The notes under the pieces were generated by a model. That model had not been told where the DNA came from, ran no database searches, and saw only the letters and a program-made list of their open reading frames with translations. From positions 186,001 through 250,000 of the forward strand of contig SADC01001353.1 of NCBI GenBank assembly GCA_004194705.1: DNA of 64,000 bases, in the 5' to 3' direction. This DNA comes from Ditylenchus dipsaci. Taxonomy: Eukaryota > Nematoda > Chromadorea > Rhabditida > Anguinidae. Both the position numbers and the translations under genes were made by a program. Shown in pieces: positions 33,204 through 44,962 of the stretch (positions are counted from its first letter, which is position 1; every line of letters begins with the position of its first letter).

Positions 33204-36027
33204 TTTATTGAAACCCCGAATTGCACAAGGTATTTTTTTAATGAATTATTGTAAGTCTTATTGTGTCAGGGGTGTTGGTTCAACATTTTCCTGAGCCATC
33301 TTTTCCAGCTTCTCCCAAGCTGGTTGCATCGAAAATGATTTTTGTGAGTTAGAGCTGTGGTGAAAAGCAGGCAATCGGAAGTACTCAAACTTGTTAGCTT
33401 CCACAACATCTTCATAATCAGATACTGGAGCTGGGATGTAGGTGACTGTAGAGTTCTTGATAGCATGCACTGTGATGCTGGAGGTGGCATTGGCAATCCG
33501 GATTTGAGAGTTAAAAGCGTAGACATGGAGTGTGGAGTTGATTGTCATCAAGTTCAACTGACTGCCAGTCACGAAAATTTTAGAGCTTGAGTTGACAATC
33601 AGGTCAGTGTACTGGCAGTTTTGGCAACCACCTGAAATTAGTAAATATTACATTTTTATGCGTTAAATGTGTATATAAAATGACAAAAAAATAGCTTTCA
33701 CAGTCAACTCTAAAGGACCATGGCTTTGAACGCAGCGGCATTTCAGAAACTCGAATTGGTGGGCGACACTTTTTTGCTCACAAAATCTTTGCTTGAAAAT
33801 TTTTTTATTTGCATTTATAATTAACATTTATGTATTAGTCCGAAAAAAATCCAAGGCTCGAATTCAGAATAACCAACTCCCCCCTACGCAGAGTGCTCAG
33901 ATGGAGAAGATAACCTCATATTCGTGTTTCACGAACCCGATTCCATGAGAGAACCGCGGGCTCTTGTTACTTTGGGCCCCCTGCTTCAAAAGCACATTTT
34001 AACTAAAGTAACTGACTACTTAGATACCCAGAAAAGACCAGTTAGACGTATATTTTGAAACAAAGGTTTGAGTTTGTCTTGATTTACTGTCCTAGTCTAC
34101 GCCTTAGGCTTTGCCTTAGCAGAAAAGTTGATTATAAATAAGCCCTCCCCTCCTGAAGTGCATTCAGATAATCAAAAAAAGTCATCGAAAAATCGAGATT
34201 TTGCCTGGTCCCTGTTGATTTTGCAGTTTAAATCACAGGGGATGCTTTAGTCCCACAGGGGACCAAAGCAAATCTCGATCTTTCCATGCCTTCTTTTTGA
34301 TTGTCTGAATACACTTCTAGAAGAGAATCAAACACGGTGAGCACGAATTTTTCCTCATATTGTCAATAAATATTATACTTTCTTGATAAACTTTTCAAAA
34401 ATTCGAAATTGCGCAGCCACCACTTTATCTCATTTTAGCGTAACTTCCTGGAAGGACAACTTTTTCAACAATTATTTCGCACCGCCCGATTCAAAAATTA
34501 TAGCACTTTAAAATATAAAGAAGAAAATTTGGATTGAGCCCCTTCATCTTTATAAAAGTGTGTTTTACATAGTAAAAACGTATTTGAAAAACACATTTTT
34601 TCATTTAACTACGTGATTCTCAAATGCTTTTAAATAACTTCCAGTATGTTTTTCTTCGGATGAAACTTTTTTTAATTTTGCATTGAATGCTACATTGTTT
34701 GTAAATCGAAATGAAAAAATTACTTGCATACACTTAAAAGAAATAACACTGCAATTTTAGAAATTTCCAACATGTCACCTTTCAAAAGCCCGTGTTTTCC
34801 AATGATACCGACTTTTTTAAATATTTGTGTTGTTCTTGTGTAAAATCAAAAGACGCTTCTGATAAAAGAAATTTAAAAAATTAGATACTTCAATCCCGTT
34901 CTTCTAGAGTCTCTTTTATGTTAACCTTGAGCTTTTGGTAAGCACTTTTTAAACTTAAATGGCAAAATTCTCAAAGTTTTAGATATATTCTGCCAAAACA
35001 ATTATAAGCAGAAAATTGAGTTGTCCATATTTTAAGTTGGGGCGCTTTGCGACAACAAGGGCACTTTTAAATGACAATCACACATTAACCTACCTGAACA
35101 ACATGCTCTACAAGATAGGAGTAAAAGAATTCGTAAAAAGCCGAGGTAACAAAATTAATAAGGAACTGGTCCAAAATTACAGCAATTGAGTTCAATGATA
35201 ATGATTTCTCATTTTTACTTTTACTTTTTATGGCATTACCAAAAGCCAGTTTGCCTAAATGCATTTTGTCTAAAACACAGTTTGCTTAAAACTCAATTAG
35301 CAAAATCGACAAAAATGTATGGGGCTTATGCTGGTCTCCCAAGGCTAATAGTCAAATTCTTTTCAATTTTTTTCAAAAAGATGTGAAAAACATCTTCTTT
35401 GCACGAATAATTTCGCAGAAGCTCAAAAAAGTAGTCGAAATACACTTTTAGAAGTATTTGGGATAAGGAACTACTGTCCTAAATTTAGACGAACTGAATT
35501 TCAGACAAACTGATTGACGAATTGATTTTCATTTTTTCTAATTTGGGTTTTTAATTTAATGAAAGTATTGAAACCCTACATCTACAGTGTTGTTGACGGA
35601 CATGGAGTAGATGACGCTGTTCTTGGCAGCAATTCCAAGTCCTGAAAGCCATCCCCGGTTACAGAGTAGCATTCTCTACACCAATGACCAGGGTAGAGCT
35701 GTGTCCGCCCACAGATGCAATAGTGCTATTGACATTCAGTGCTAGTTTGGCATTGCTTACATACCCAGTGACAGTAGCTTTGTTATATAAATCCTTGACC
35801 ACCTGCTTAGAGAGCTGTCGATTGTAATAACGTCGAAATCGGAATTTCCGGTGCTTTTATGGGAAGCAAAGTAAGGGTGAGCAGCCAGAAGTCTTCTGAG
35901 TTGAGCATGACATCTGACAGTACTTCATGTATGTTTGACTGAGCAAGAGGGCTAGGTGCGGCAATAGTCAAGGCAAGAGTGCATAGACCGAAGATGAGGA
36001 CCTTCATTATTGGACTAGGAGGGTTGA
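33204..36027 (-). CDS. Secreted Asn-rich protein, two exons, frame breaks
   Basis: Exon 1 is 36007-35580, exon 2 is 33631-33258 (TAA), with an AATAAA signal at 33209-33204. It begins MKVLIFGLCTLALTIAAPSP, a clear signal peptide. The body is rich in Asn, Thr and Ser with many N-glycosylation sequons (for example NSTIAS, VNNTVD, INSTLHVYA). The repetitive beta-like NxT pattern suggests an extracellular structural or mucin-like protein. Exon 1 changes frame three times (near 35905, 35818 and 35672), and the splice phase into exon 2 is unresolved; each break fits a one-base loss. An acceptor 20 nt before the ATG suggests SL trans-splicing. No known domain was recognised. The 1.95-kb intron holds MITE fragments. 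Confidence 0.65.
33710..33990. repeat. MITE fragments in intron
   Basis: 33710-33775 is half of a family-1 palindrome (AAAGGACCATGGCTTTG to CGAATTGGTGGG). 33880-33990 matches the arm of the element at 46155-46975 (GAGAAGATAACCTCATATTC). Confidence 0.65.
34148..34330. repeat. Short foldback element in intron
   Basis: GCATTCAGATAATCAAAAAA is mirrored by TTTTTGATTGTCTGAATAC. Inner GATTTTGCCTGGTCCCTGTTG is mirrored by CAGGGGACCAAAGCAAATC. The GGTCCC word links it to the family-8 arms. Confidence 0.7.
34331..35579. other. Rest of the secreted-protein intron, nothing recognised
   Basis: AT-rich intron sequence. Scattered weak words such as TTGCCTAAATGC/TTGCTTAAAAC near 35250 suggest decayed repeats, but no arm pair or coding exon was seen. 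Confidence 0.4.
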
Positions 36028-36129
36028 CTAAAGTTTAGAACTTGTGAAAATGAAAGAGTCAACAAATGAATCATTTAATCTCTTAAGGAAAATTAATAAA
36101 ATCTTGTAACACACTGTTAAAAAACCTTA

Positions 36130-36255
36130 AAATCTCAGCCAAATACTGTATATTTCGGTTCGTGTATAACCGAGGGCGGCGTACAGCCAAACCTCGGTTA
36201 AACACCACTCTACGGCCGGATGCCTGGGGTGGCTTATAACCGAGGTTTGGATGCA
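36130..36255. repeat. Inverted-repeat fragment, ATAACCGAGG type
   Basis: ACAGCCAAACCTCGGTTA is mirrored by TATAACCGAGGTTTGG across 36184-36250, and a second partial copy (GTATAACCGAGGGCGG) abuts it. It is analogous to the pogo-like ends but with a different inner word. Confidence 0.55.
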
Positions 36256-36789
36256 TAACTTTTTACTGGCTATCTGATATATATCTTGTGATATCTTTTC
36301 TAAATCTATAGAGTCTGCCGCATTTAATGGTAAAAAACATTTTGAAGATATTAAGACATGGCTGAGAAAACACACTTAACTTCGAGTAGTTTTCAAGTTT
36401 TCTTGAGAACCCTAGAAATAGACTTTATATTAGAAGGGTATTTTAAAATAGATGAAACACAGAATATCAAGGTATTTTTTACAGAAAAATGTTTCATCCA
36501 GGGTATGTTGTACTTGGCTATTTTAGGCATACCATGAATCCTCTAAAACTAAACCTATTGATTCAAAATAATATATTCGGCTTTTGTGTTTTTGATTCAC
36601 TTTTAAAAAAATACTCTGAAGCAAGTCACAGCTTAAATCCTAGCCAATCAGGTGATTTAGAAGTTCAGGGGGTCAATAGCTCAAGAAGAGCCTTCCAAAA
36701 ATTATTCAAAAGAAAAATATGTAACAATAAAAGGGTCTTTTCAAATTCACGAATTTTATTTTCTACCTCCAAAGGGCATTGTGAACCCG

Positions 36790-36965
36790 CCAATTTAAAA
36801 AATTGACCTAATCATTGATCTTCTGTTCGGATTTTTCGGCTTAGTTTTGAACAAACTTTACCTAAAATTAAATTATAGGCCTTGTTATGTTAGAAACCGA
36901 GTTGAAAAATTGTGCAGAAATCCAACGATTAGGAAAAAATTTTAAATTGGCGGGGAACACCAGAC
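36790..36965. repeat. Family-2 palindromic MITE, copy 3
   Basis: AATCATTGATCTTCTGTTCGG is mirrored by TGCAGAAATCCAACGATT, with the same centre as copies 1 and 2 (AAATTATAGG). The arms have decayed. Confidence 0.65.
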
Positions 36966-37188
36966 CACTGTGGTCCACCAAGCTATTACAAAAATGCTTG
37001 CGAATAAAATTTTCCTTTTGACTATTGTCAATAACAATAATAAAAGACTATTCACTGAAACTAATTTTATTTCATATCTTTATAGCAACTAACTGCGTCA
37101 ATAGAATTTTCATATCAGTTTTTCGGTGGTTTAGTGATTTTGTTCAATATTTGTGCTATCACAGAGTTGTAGACAATGTAGCTAGAGT

Positions 37189-37344
37189 TTATTGCTTTGA
37201 TTTTTCTTTCAATGCCTTTCTGTTCGTTATAAATTTGCTAATAGGAAGAGGGAGAAAGAAAAAACGGAATAATGTAGATGTTTGGAGCGGAACCTTAGAA
37301 TGGGCTGCTTTCGATAAGAGCTGTTCCATTGCTTCTACAGAGTT
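37189..37344 (-). CDS. Possible terminal exon, unidentified
   Basis: After an acceptor TTCTTACAG (37345-37353) the minus strand is open for 51 codons to TAA. It begins NSVEAMEQLLSKAAHSKVPL and turns basic at the end (RKALKEKSKQ). The stop overlaps an AATAAA. The first half looks coding; the second is low complexity. No partner exon was found, so it may be chance. Confidence 0.25.
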   Translation of the reverse strand, partial: NSVEAMEQLLSKAAHSKVPLQTSTLFRFFFLPLPISKFITNRKALKEKSKQ

Positions 37345-37498
37345 CTGTAAGAACCTTTTTCTTAACTGATAATATATTATTGTTTCACAACACTATTTGT
37401 AGTTTTGTGCTTTTCAACTATGAAGAAAATAGAAAATACAAATAAATATTTTAAGTTATTTTCGTGCAACCCTTACCCTATAATAAGCTCTTTTTCTG

Positions 37499-38728
37499 GT
37501 ACACACTAGGGTTGGCCCGGAATTCCGGTTCCGGTTTCCCGGAATTCCGGTCTTTTTTTGGATTCCGGTTCCGGTTCGGTCGCGAAAAATATGTAATTCC
37601 GGTTCCGGTTTTCACAAAACTAAAATTCCGGTTCCGGTACAAATATCAATTCCGGGCCCAACTGTATCATAATGTTGCTCTTGCTCGGCTGATATTTAAC
37701 GCGCATTTTCAACTTTTGAACGAATTTTTCGTGTTAAATATCAATATACTAGATCTGCAGGCGCCTATCGGCGCCTTTTCCGTTCGAAACATTAGTGGTT
37801 CGGCACTATTCTTGTGGTTCAGGAACAATAGTGGTTCATTTACATTTACATCTTTCGAGTGCGTTAATGGTTAAGGTGGATCATCCACCCTACCTGTTAA
37901 CCTACTACTCTATCTCTTCTATCCTCGCCTACCCTTGCCCATCCTCGCCTATCCTCGCCTATCCTCGCCTATCCTCGTCTACTATAACGTACACCTGACC
38001 TGGTCCCCATGGTGTACGTTATATCAAAGTTTTACTGTAGAGATTCCACCTGAACATTCAATTATACTATCTGGCTACCTACCCACCCTAACTGGTCATA
38101 CACCTACCCTACCTTGCAGAAAAGTGGGCTTGAACACAAAAATCACCTTAAATACAGGCTAAATGCACCATGACCAATTTGGAGGGCAAGAAAAAATTTT
38201 TTAGAAGCAATTTCAAGTATACGTGTTTATACTTAAAGAAAACTAAGATGTTGTACTTGAAGGTCCGCAAAAATATCTTACACTAATTGCAAAAAATGGC
38301 AGAAAAGTGGGCTTCAACACGAAAATTTACCCAATGTCCAGGCGAAAATACACCATCTCCAATTTGGAGGGACTTAAAAACCTTTTTATAGAGCCATCTT
38401 CTTTATCCACTTATGTGCTCAAAAGACAGCTGAGAAGTTGAATTTTAGGGTTCCGGAAAGATATCCGGCATGAGTTTACAAAAATTGGAAGAAAATCTGT
38501 CTTGGACATAATAGATTCAGATATGCGTTACCCACCCGCGTTACACACTATATAGAGATACAAAAAATCATGTAAACAGCAGCGATTTTTTCAAAAAAAC
38601 TTCTTTTTTTCGACTCAAGTTTTGGTTTCGGCAAAGTGAAATTCCGGTTCGGTTTTCAAAAATCTAAATTCCGGTTCCGTTTCCGGTTCCGGCCCAAATA
38701 TCGATTCCGAGCCAACTCTAGTACACGC
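37499..38728. mobile_element. hAT-like element with 8-bp target duplication and nested insert
   Basis: The element 37507-38720 begins TAGGGTTGGCCCGGAATTCC and ends with the inverse GGAATCG..GCCAACTCTA form. Flanks are GTACACAC (37499-37506) and GTACACGC (38721-38728), an 8-bp duplication with one mismatch. Subterminal arrays of ATTCCGGTTCCGG lie at both ends. The middle (about 37700-38570) is a second element also present inverted at 43135-43915 and in part at 44963-45315. No transposase frame is present. Confidence 0.8.
37905..37990. repeat. TATCCTCGCC minisatellite
   Basis: About seven tandem units of the 10-mer TATCCTCGCC with variants. The same array, inverted, marks the related elements at 43675-43860 and 44970-45125. 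Confidence 0.8.
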
Positions 38729-38864
38729 GTCTTAAAATATTTCCATTAACGATGAGCATTGACATTTTAGAAAATCTAGATTATTTTAGAATGTCATTTG
38801 CTAAAAAGGGTTGTTTTATCATTTTTGAAATAATAATTTCAAAATAATCATTAATCATTTCTCA

Positions 38865-39050
38865 AAGGTCTTTCACATTTGATAACTTCTTTTGGCCGTA
38901 AACTTTATCCTCGATGCATCTCCACAGTGAGAAAAACAGAGGAAGAGTAATCAAAGGAAGTGATGTCAGGACTGCTGGATGGCCACATAAAAGAAACCGG
39001 CTCATCCACATTGTCTCTACCCACCCATTAAAACGATGGCCGAAATTCCG
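38865..39050 (-). pseudogene. Mariner/Tc1-like transposase relic
   Basis: The minus-strand fragment contains FNGWV, then DNVDEPVSFMWPSSSPDITS, then FDYSSSVF, and in another frame EDKVYGQKKLSN. W-P-x-x-S-P-D-x-x-x-x-D-Y/F followed by a KxKVY block is the catalytic-domain signature of IS630/Tc1/mariner transposases, including the second catalytic Asp. One frame break and missing flanks show it is dead. It could have supplied transposase to TA-flanked MITEs in the genome, but that is inference. Confidence 0.6.
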
Positions 39051-39785
39051 CTAGATTAAATCTAAGGCCTGTGCTTTCAAGGAAAAAATTCCGAAAAAAC
39101 CTAAAAAGTTTCGGCTATATACGCGCGTTCTTTAAAACGAATTTATGCAAAAAAGTGTGAATAAATGAATACTTTTTAAGACTTTTGAAAAAAATTTTGT
39201 TGTTGTAAAAAATCATGTAGGGGACAACACATATATTTTACGACACGCTGATTCGTATAAGGCGAAAGTTTCTTCCAAATATTTTTTGTTGTTTTCCTTT
39301 CTTTGAAGCAGCTAATGTCAGTCCGTCGTATGTCAAAAGACATCCGTCAGCTGAAAGCATTTTTCTTACCTAACAGCGGCCGAAAATACTGAAAAATGGC
39401 TAAATACACGAAATAGTCTACACTAAATTGAGACTTGACCGCAGCTTCAATGTTGCTGTTTTTGTCATTTTGCTGAATTTGTTGATTTTTTGTATGGCTT
39501 TGCTTACAAATTTGTGGTAGATCTAATGAAAGATCTCTTGAAGACAATAAAAATTCAAAAAGCTCAAGCACTTTTCCAATACAAAAAAGGGCGGTGTACC
39601 CTAATGTATTTTGAATAATATTTCGACAACTTCAAACACATCACGCAAAAAATTCCAAAGCAGAAATATTTATTCAGCAAACGATGAAAAATAATTTTGT
39701 TTTATAAAACTTAAATATATTCTTTTACTATAAAAATAGAGTTTTTAAAAGATTTTTTGTTTTTTAGTTGAATCTTTTTAACTAG
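39051..39785. other. Upstream of DB gene 1, nothing recognised
   Basis: AT-rich intergenic sequence. A minus-strand open frame at 39347-39571 has no conserved features. No promoter motif is evident; the first exon is probably trans-spliced. Confidence 0.4.
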
Positions 39786-42700
39786 CAGCTTTGAAAATGA
39801 AATTTTTTATTAAAATTAACATCATTTTCGCTATCTTTCTAGTGGTTCAAGCAGATAAAACTGACTGGCAAAGTGCAAAGTTTTTGAAATGCTGCAAGGC
39901 AGCGAAGATACTTGTGCTGAAGATGGTATTTTAAAAATAAACAAAGTTGCTATTCACTTTTCCATACCCTAATAACCTAAATTGTAAAATAAAAATTTCC
40001 TTCTATTCTCAGAGGTACATAGTCATTTTAAGGTAGGGCTCCGAAGGGCTCCCTTTATTTAAAAATTTGTTTCTTATTTGAGACAAGGTTTTAGGGTTGA
40101 AAAACAACTCCCATGGGGAGCTAATACAGGAAATACATTATTCAAAAGTTTTAAGTTCAGAGCCCTGTTTTAAGGCATTTTTTACTAAAGTTTAGCCTTT
40201 CATGACAAATAAAAGTAAAATTGATAGATTTTGAACATGATTTTACTTTCTAGAAGATGATGCATGAAACGCCTAGTATGCATGCTTTTTACAAAATAGT
40301 TCAGAATTTAATTTCTGGACACTTTCGAAAAATAGGGCAGGGGGAAACAGCAGAAGTACCAGTAAATTGTACGTTTGGAATTTTAAAATATAGCATTACA
40401 GTAAAACCACTACTTAAAGGACCATGGTTTCTGCGCGCAGCGGCATGTGCAAAATTTGAATTGGCGGGCACACTTCTCTTTCGTCTCGCACTGTACTCTT
40501 TGGAGTCATTTCAAACGACCCCAAAAAGTACAGGGAGAGACGAAAGATAACTGCCAATTCGAATTTTGCGCATGTTCCTGCGCACAAAAACCATGGTCCT
40601 TTAAGAAAACCTTCGGGGGCCGGACAAAAAAATTCATTGAGTTGGAGGTTTTGTTAAAGGGGCATTCTCGTCGCCAAAAAAAATATTTTGAAGAGTAGTT
40701 GCCAATGTAATTAAATGAGAATTAAAATGACGCATTTTAATAAAAGTAAAGGAAAAACATTTCCTTCAATCGAAATCTACCTACGACCGACTTTCACAGT
40801 CCGCCGCTGCTTTACCGCCTAGTCAACGGTGCTATTAAACGGTGAGAGTGCTTTTTTACTTATCATAAGCGGCTACTCAACAAATTTGTATTTTAAATTA
40901 ATTCTTTCTTGAATTGACCCGGTACTTTCTTTTCAAAATATCACATCGGAGGCGAGCATGCCGTTTTAGTTAGGGTTATGCGAACAACTTTTTTTTAAGT
41001 TTTGCTAACAACGGAACCGTTCGAACTGTGCCTTACAAACCTTTCATATTTAAGTTGGTCTTGACATTTTTGTAAATTTTCGATACGCTGAAAACAAAAA
41101 GCAGGCGTATAGTCTTTCCTGATTTAACTTCAATAATTTTTATTTCTAGATGCATGGTCTCCCAATCTGATTTTTGTTAGACTACAAATTAGTTTCATGA
41201 GCCAAGGCATCCAAAAATAAAAATTGTTATGGTTCAAACCACTAGTGGCTATAGCTCGGTTATTGCCTTTAGCGCAAAGAAAAATATGGAAACGATATGG
41301 CTCGACAAGTGTGCATGGTTCTCTGCGGATTAGACTTTAGCATACATTTTCAGCTTTTGAAAAATGGCTGCCATATATTTTCTAAAACTGTCCATCGTCT
41401 AATACAACCACAATACCAAGGAGATTTAAAAAGCAAAACACCCTATTAAACAAACTTCTAGGAACGTCTAGCTTCTAACAAATTCCCAAGAAGAAGGAAA
41501 AATAATGAAAAAACTAACCAATTAACTAAGCAGTTATTGTATTGGGTATTAACTCAAGTTCAGGAACGCTCGTATGGCTGTTTTTTGGTGCAATTTTTAA
41601 AAATCTGATTTTTACGACTAATAATTTTTTTGTGTAATTTGATGTTGATACCATGAGAATAAAGAAAATCGCAAAAAACATTTGTATTTTTTGCCTTGGT
41701 CCTCGCTCTGGTCAGTTTTAACCCATTTAAATTCATTTTTCAATAAAAAAGAGCAATTACGGAATTTTACACCAGATACTTGATCAACGCTTCTAATGTT
41801 GTTACAAAACTGCTCTTAAAAGACCATGGTTTTTTGCGCGCAGTGGCATGACAAAAATTTGAATTGGCGGGGGAAACTTATCATTCGTCTAGCATTGTAC
41901 TCTTTTCAGTCGCTCGACATTACTCCAAAGAGTACTGGAGAGACGAAGAGAAGTGTCCCACGCCAATTCCACTTTAGTGCATGCCACTGCGCGTAAAAAC
42001 CATGGTCTTTAAACGCTAAAATCGACACTTATATCTTTGATTTGCTCAAGCCAACAAACCTTCAAAGCAGGAGCAGGCAGTACGTTTGTTATTGTCTGGA
42101 ATGGAATAAAGATAAAGCTCAATTTTAGCGTTTAGAGCCGTTTTGTAAGAAAATGGATTGCTCTGATCACAAATCTGGTGTAAGAATTTCGGAATTACTG
42201 TTTCTTGTTACAGAATAAAAATTGAATTTTAATGGGTTAAAAATGACCACAGGAGAGACTAAGGCGAAAAAGACAGAGCATCCAGTCATAAGTAAAATGC
42301 ATTTTAGGTCATAAAGATCAGATTTTAAAAACGAGTTGAAACTCTCACGAATTAATAGTCTTCCCTTTTAATTGCACCGAAAACAGCCATAAGAGCGTTC
42401 CTGGAACTTATGTTAATACGCAATAGTTGATTTTTAGCCTGTTTCTATCCACCTGACGTTTGGATGGCACCTACCACAGAACGTTGCTTGGGTAAATTTA
42501 TCAACGAGTACATCAAGTGCTACACCGACGGTCAGGATAACTCTCAGTGCTGCGATGATGCTGGAGTGTCTGGTCTTACTGGAATTTGCCAGCAGTTCTG
42601 CAACGGTGTAAATCCTAAAACTTGGGCTAATCCCGCGTAAGTTAAAAGACCATATTTATTTTTGATTTACAATTCTATAAGCGTTTGAGAGGACCTACCG

Positions 42701-44189
42701 AGCACGAATATCATAAAATCGGAATGGATGGGTTTTTCAGGCTGATTGGCAGGGAATCTTATTTAGCTCGGCATTTCTTTTCTGCTCATAAGACAAATAT
42801 GACTCCTTACATCCGATATTTTTACATAAATTAGATTAGGAGGTCTTGACAGCTAAATACAGAGGCACAAGCATAAGAACATATAAAAAATCTCTCAGCT
42901 CATGTAGGGAGTTTGTCATTTTGACTACTTATAGACCGACTTAACATGACTTCTCAAAACTGAATCCTATGAGAAGTAAGTTTATAGTGAAATTTCCGCT
43001 CAAGACAATTTCGAAATATTCCGGGCTGAAGTGCGAAAAATAGATGAGTTTAGAAGTTAATAGCAGCCATTAATCAGTCGTTTAGAATTATTTATTTAAG
43101 ACTATCGGAAACACACTTTCATGAAAATTTCACCATTTTTCAAAAATTTGCAAATCTCTATATAGTATTTGGGATGGGTAGGTGGTGGTTGGTTAACGCA
43201 TCTCTGATCTATTATGTTCAAGACCGATTTTCTTCCAATTTTTGTAAATTCATGCCGGATATCTTTCCGAGACCCTTAAATTCAACTTCTTAGCTGTCTT
43301 TTAAGCGCATAAGCGGAAAAATGAGGTGCTTTTAAAATTGGGTAGATTTTCGTGTTGAACCCCACTTTTCTGCCATTTTGCAAATTATGTAGGATATCTT
43401 TGCGGAACCCTCAAGTATAACATCTTGGCTTTCTTTTAAGCATAAACATAGTATAGGTGAAATTGCTTCTAAATTTTTTTTTCTTGCCCTCCAAATTGGT
43501 GATGGTGGATTTTAGCCTGGATTTAAGGTGGATTTTTGTGTTCAAGCCCACTTTTCTGCAAGGTAGGGTAAGTATATGGCTAGTTAGGGTGGATAGGTAG
43601 CCAGATAATATATTAAGTGTTTCAGGTGGGATCTCTACAGTAAAACTTCGATAAAACGGGGACCCTGGGGACCAGGTCAGGTGTACGTTATAGTAGACGA
43701 GGAAAGGCGAGGATGGCAAGGAAAAGCGTGTTAGCGAGGATAGGGGAGCATAGGCAGGGTAGGCGAGAATAGGCAAGGGTAGTACAGGATAGGCGAAAAT
43801 AGGCGAGGATAGGCGAGGATAGGAGAGATAGAGTAGGTAGGTTAACAGGTAGGGTGGATGTTTTATCCTAATCATTAATCTACGCGAAGTATAATTGGAC
43901 CTGATAGTCAAAAAAGCTAATTTGAGCGACTTCAGTATAACGAACTTCTACCCAAATATTTCCAAAAGTACAGTGCGAACCTAGAGCAAAATAATTATAA
44001 ATGATTCACAATCGAAGGCTGTGGTATTACAGGTCGTAGCTTTGATTTCAATGACTTTTCAGAAAAAAATTAAATTGTTTCTTACAGATATGGTATTTGC
44101 AAAAGTGAAAGAGATGAAATTTCTAACTGCAACCATGCTGCTGTGAAACCAGAATAGCAAATAACAAAAATTTTAATTTGTTGAATAAA
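39786..44189 (+). CDS. Secreted DB-module cysteine-rich protein 1
   Basis: Three exons: 39797-39925, 42438-42636 and 44088-44157 (TAG), then AATAAA at 44184. It starts MKFFIKINIIFAIFLVVQAD, a signal peptide. The mature part has DWQSAKFLKCCKAAK, CFYPPDVW, CLGKFINEYIKCYTDG, SQCCDDAGVSGLTGICQQFC and YGICKSERDEISNCN. Paired CC and C-x3-C spacing fit the nematode DB module (Pfam DB), extracellular and of unknown role. Exon phases 1 and 2 match those of gene 2 at 50517. One base seems missing near 39905; with it the exon ends TCAED as in the paralog. Acceptor AG at 39785, 11 nt before the ATG. Introns of 2.5 and 1.45 kb carry foldback elements. Confidence 0.85.
40395..40610. repeat. Family-1 palindromic MITE, copy 2
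   Basis: It has the same arms as 30478-30690 (AAAGGACCATGGTTTCTGCG; centre TCATTTCAAACGA). The right arm has lost about 10 nt. It lies in intron 1 of DB gene 1. Confidence 0.8.
40662..40982. mobile_element. Foldback element with tRNA-like core, copy 3
   Basis: Ends AAAGGGGCATTCTCGTCGCC and CGGAGGCGAGCATGCCGTTTT are diverged forms of those at 9164-9472. The loop (about 40775-40840, minus) retains CCGTTGACTAGGCGGTAAAGC and a TTTCGATT remnant of the B box. Confidence 0.6.
41540..42430. mobile_element. 900-bp foldback element in DB1 intron 1
   Basis: The left arm TTCAGGAACGCTCGTATGGC is mirrored by GCCATAAGAGCGTTCCTGGAA at the right. Arms of about 250 nt pair with interruptions (GGTGCAATTTTTAAAAATC / TTAATTGCACCG; GTCAGTTTTAACCCATTTAA / TTAATGGGTTAAAAATGACC). 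A family-1 copy is nested at 41810-42010. Confidence 0.75.
41810..42015. repeat. Family-1 palindromic MITE, copy 3
   Basis: AAAGACCATGGTTTTTTGCG to AACCATGGTCTTTA, inner TTTGAATTGGCGGG and CCACGCCAATTCCA. It sits in the loop of the element at 41540-42430. Confidence 0.75.
43135..43915. repeat. Inverted copy of the 37.7-38.6 kb nested element
   Basis: On the minus strand it follows 37880-38570 block by block (TCTGGCTACCTA, GGTAGGGTAAG/CCTACCTTGC, CCCACTTTTCTGC, ATGCCGGATATCTTTCC). It includes the GGCGAGGATA minisatellite at 43675-43860. The open frame across it is repeat read-through. Confidence 0.8.
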
Positions 44190-44284
44190 TAAAATATATT
44201 AAGCTTACAAATAAAAACATCGTGTTCTGCTACTCTTTCTGAGCAGTTTAAAAAAGTCAGTCTATGTGAAACATGCATATTGAC

Positions 44285-44460
44285 CGATATATATTAGAGC
44301 TGACGATTTGGCCTTTTGCGATTGCGATTATTTTGGTCTCAACCCGATGCGATTGCGATTTTTCGGAAAAATCAAATGCGATTAATCGCAACGATTATCG
44401 CAAAAAAATTCAAAAAAAATTCACGATTAATCGCGCGATTATGCGATTTTTTTTTGCTTT
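44285..44460. repeat. CGATTAATCG-rich element fragment
   Basis: It starts TAGAGCTGACGATTTGGCC, followed by many GCGATTGCGATT and CGATTAATCG words in both orientations. The structure resembles the subterminal arrays of hAT-like MITEs. No second end or target duplication was found. Confidence 0.5.
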
Positions 44461-44962
44461 TAGCTCTTACAAACCAAAAATTTTAATACTTTACACAAAC
44501 AAAGCTTTATCTCTATATAGTAATTGGGTCGAGTGGGTGGGTGGTTCACACTTTTTATGAATTATGGAAAATGGGTCATAGAAGCTCAAAAACTTTTGTT
44601 GCATATGTTTTTAGATTCGCCTTGGTGTTAGATTTCGTTTAAAAAAAGAGTGATGAGAAATTCGCATTTTAAGAGGGGAGTTGACAAAAGTATGCAGGCA
44701 AATTTTGAGGTTTCCAATAAAATTTATGTTTTTCGGTGTTTTTTTATTTTGAAGGTCGAAAATAAAGTCATAGAAGGCTCAAAATTTTTTGTTGCAGATT
44801 TCATTAGAACGCCTTGATGTCAATCTTTTGTTAAAATAAAGAGCGATAAAAAAGTTGCATTTTCAAGAGAGGCATCGACAAAAGTATGCAGGCTATTTTT
44901 GAGAATAATCTCATAGTTTTCAAAAATTTGTTCTCAAATTAAAATTTCGAATGAATTCAAAA

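Noticed and set aside
37025..37369. 114-codon plus-strand frame
   Set aside because: Low-complexity hydrophobic start; the better coding signal is on the opposite strand at 37189-37344.
43411..43911. 166-codon minus-strand frame rich in Leu/Pro/Tyr
   Set aside because: It is produced by the TATCCTCGCC minisatellite and the repeat copy of 37.7-38.6 kb.
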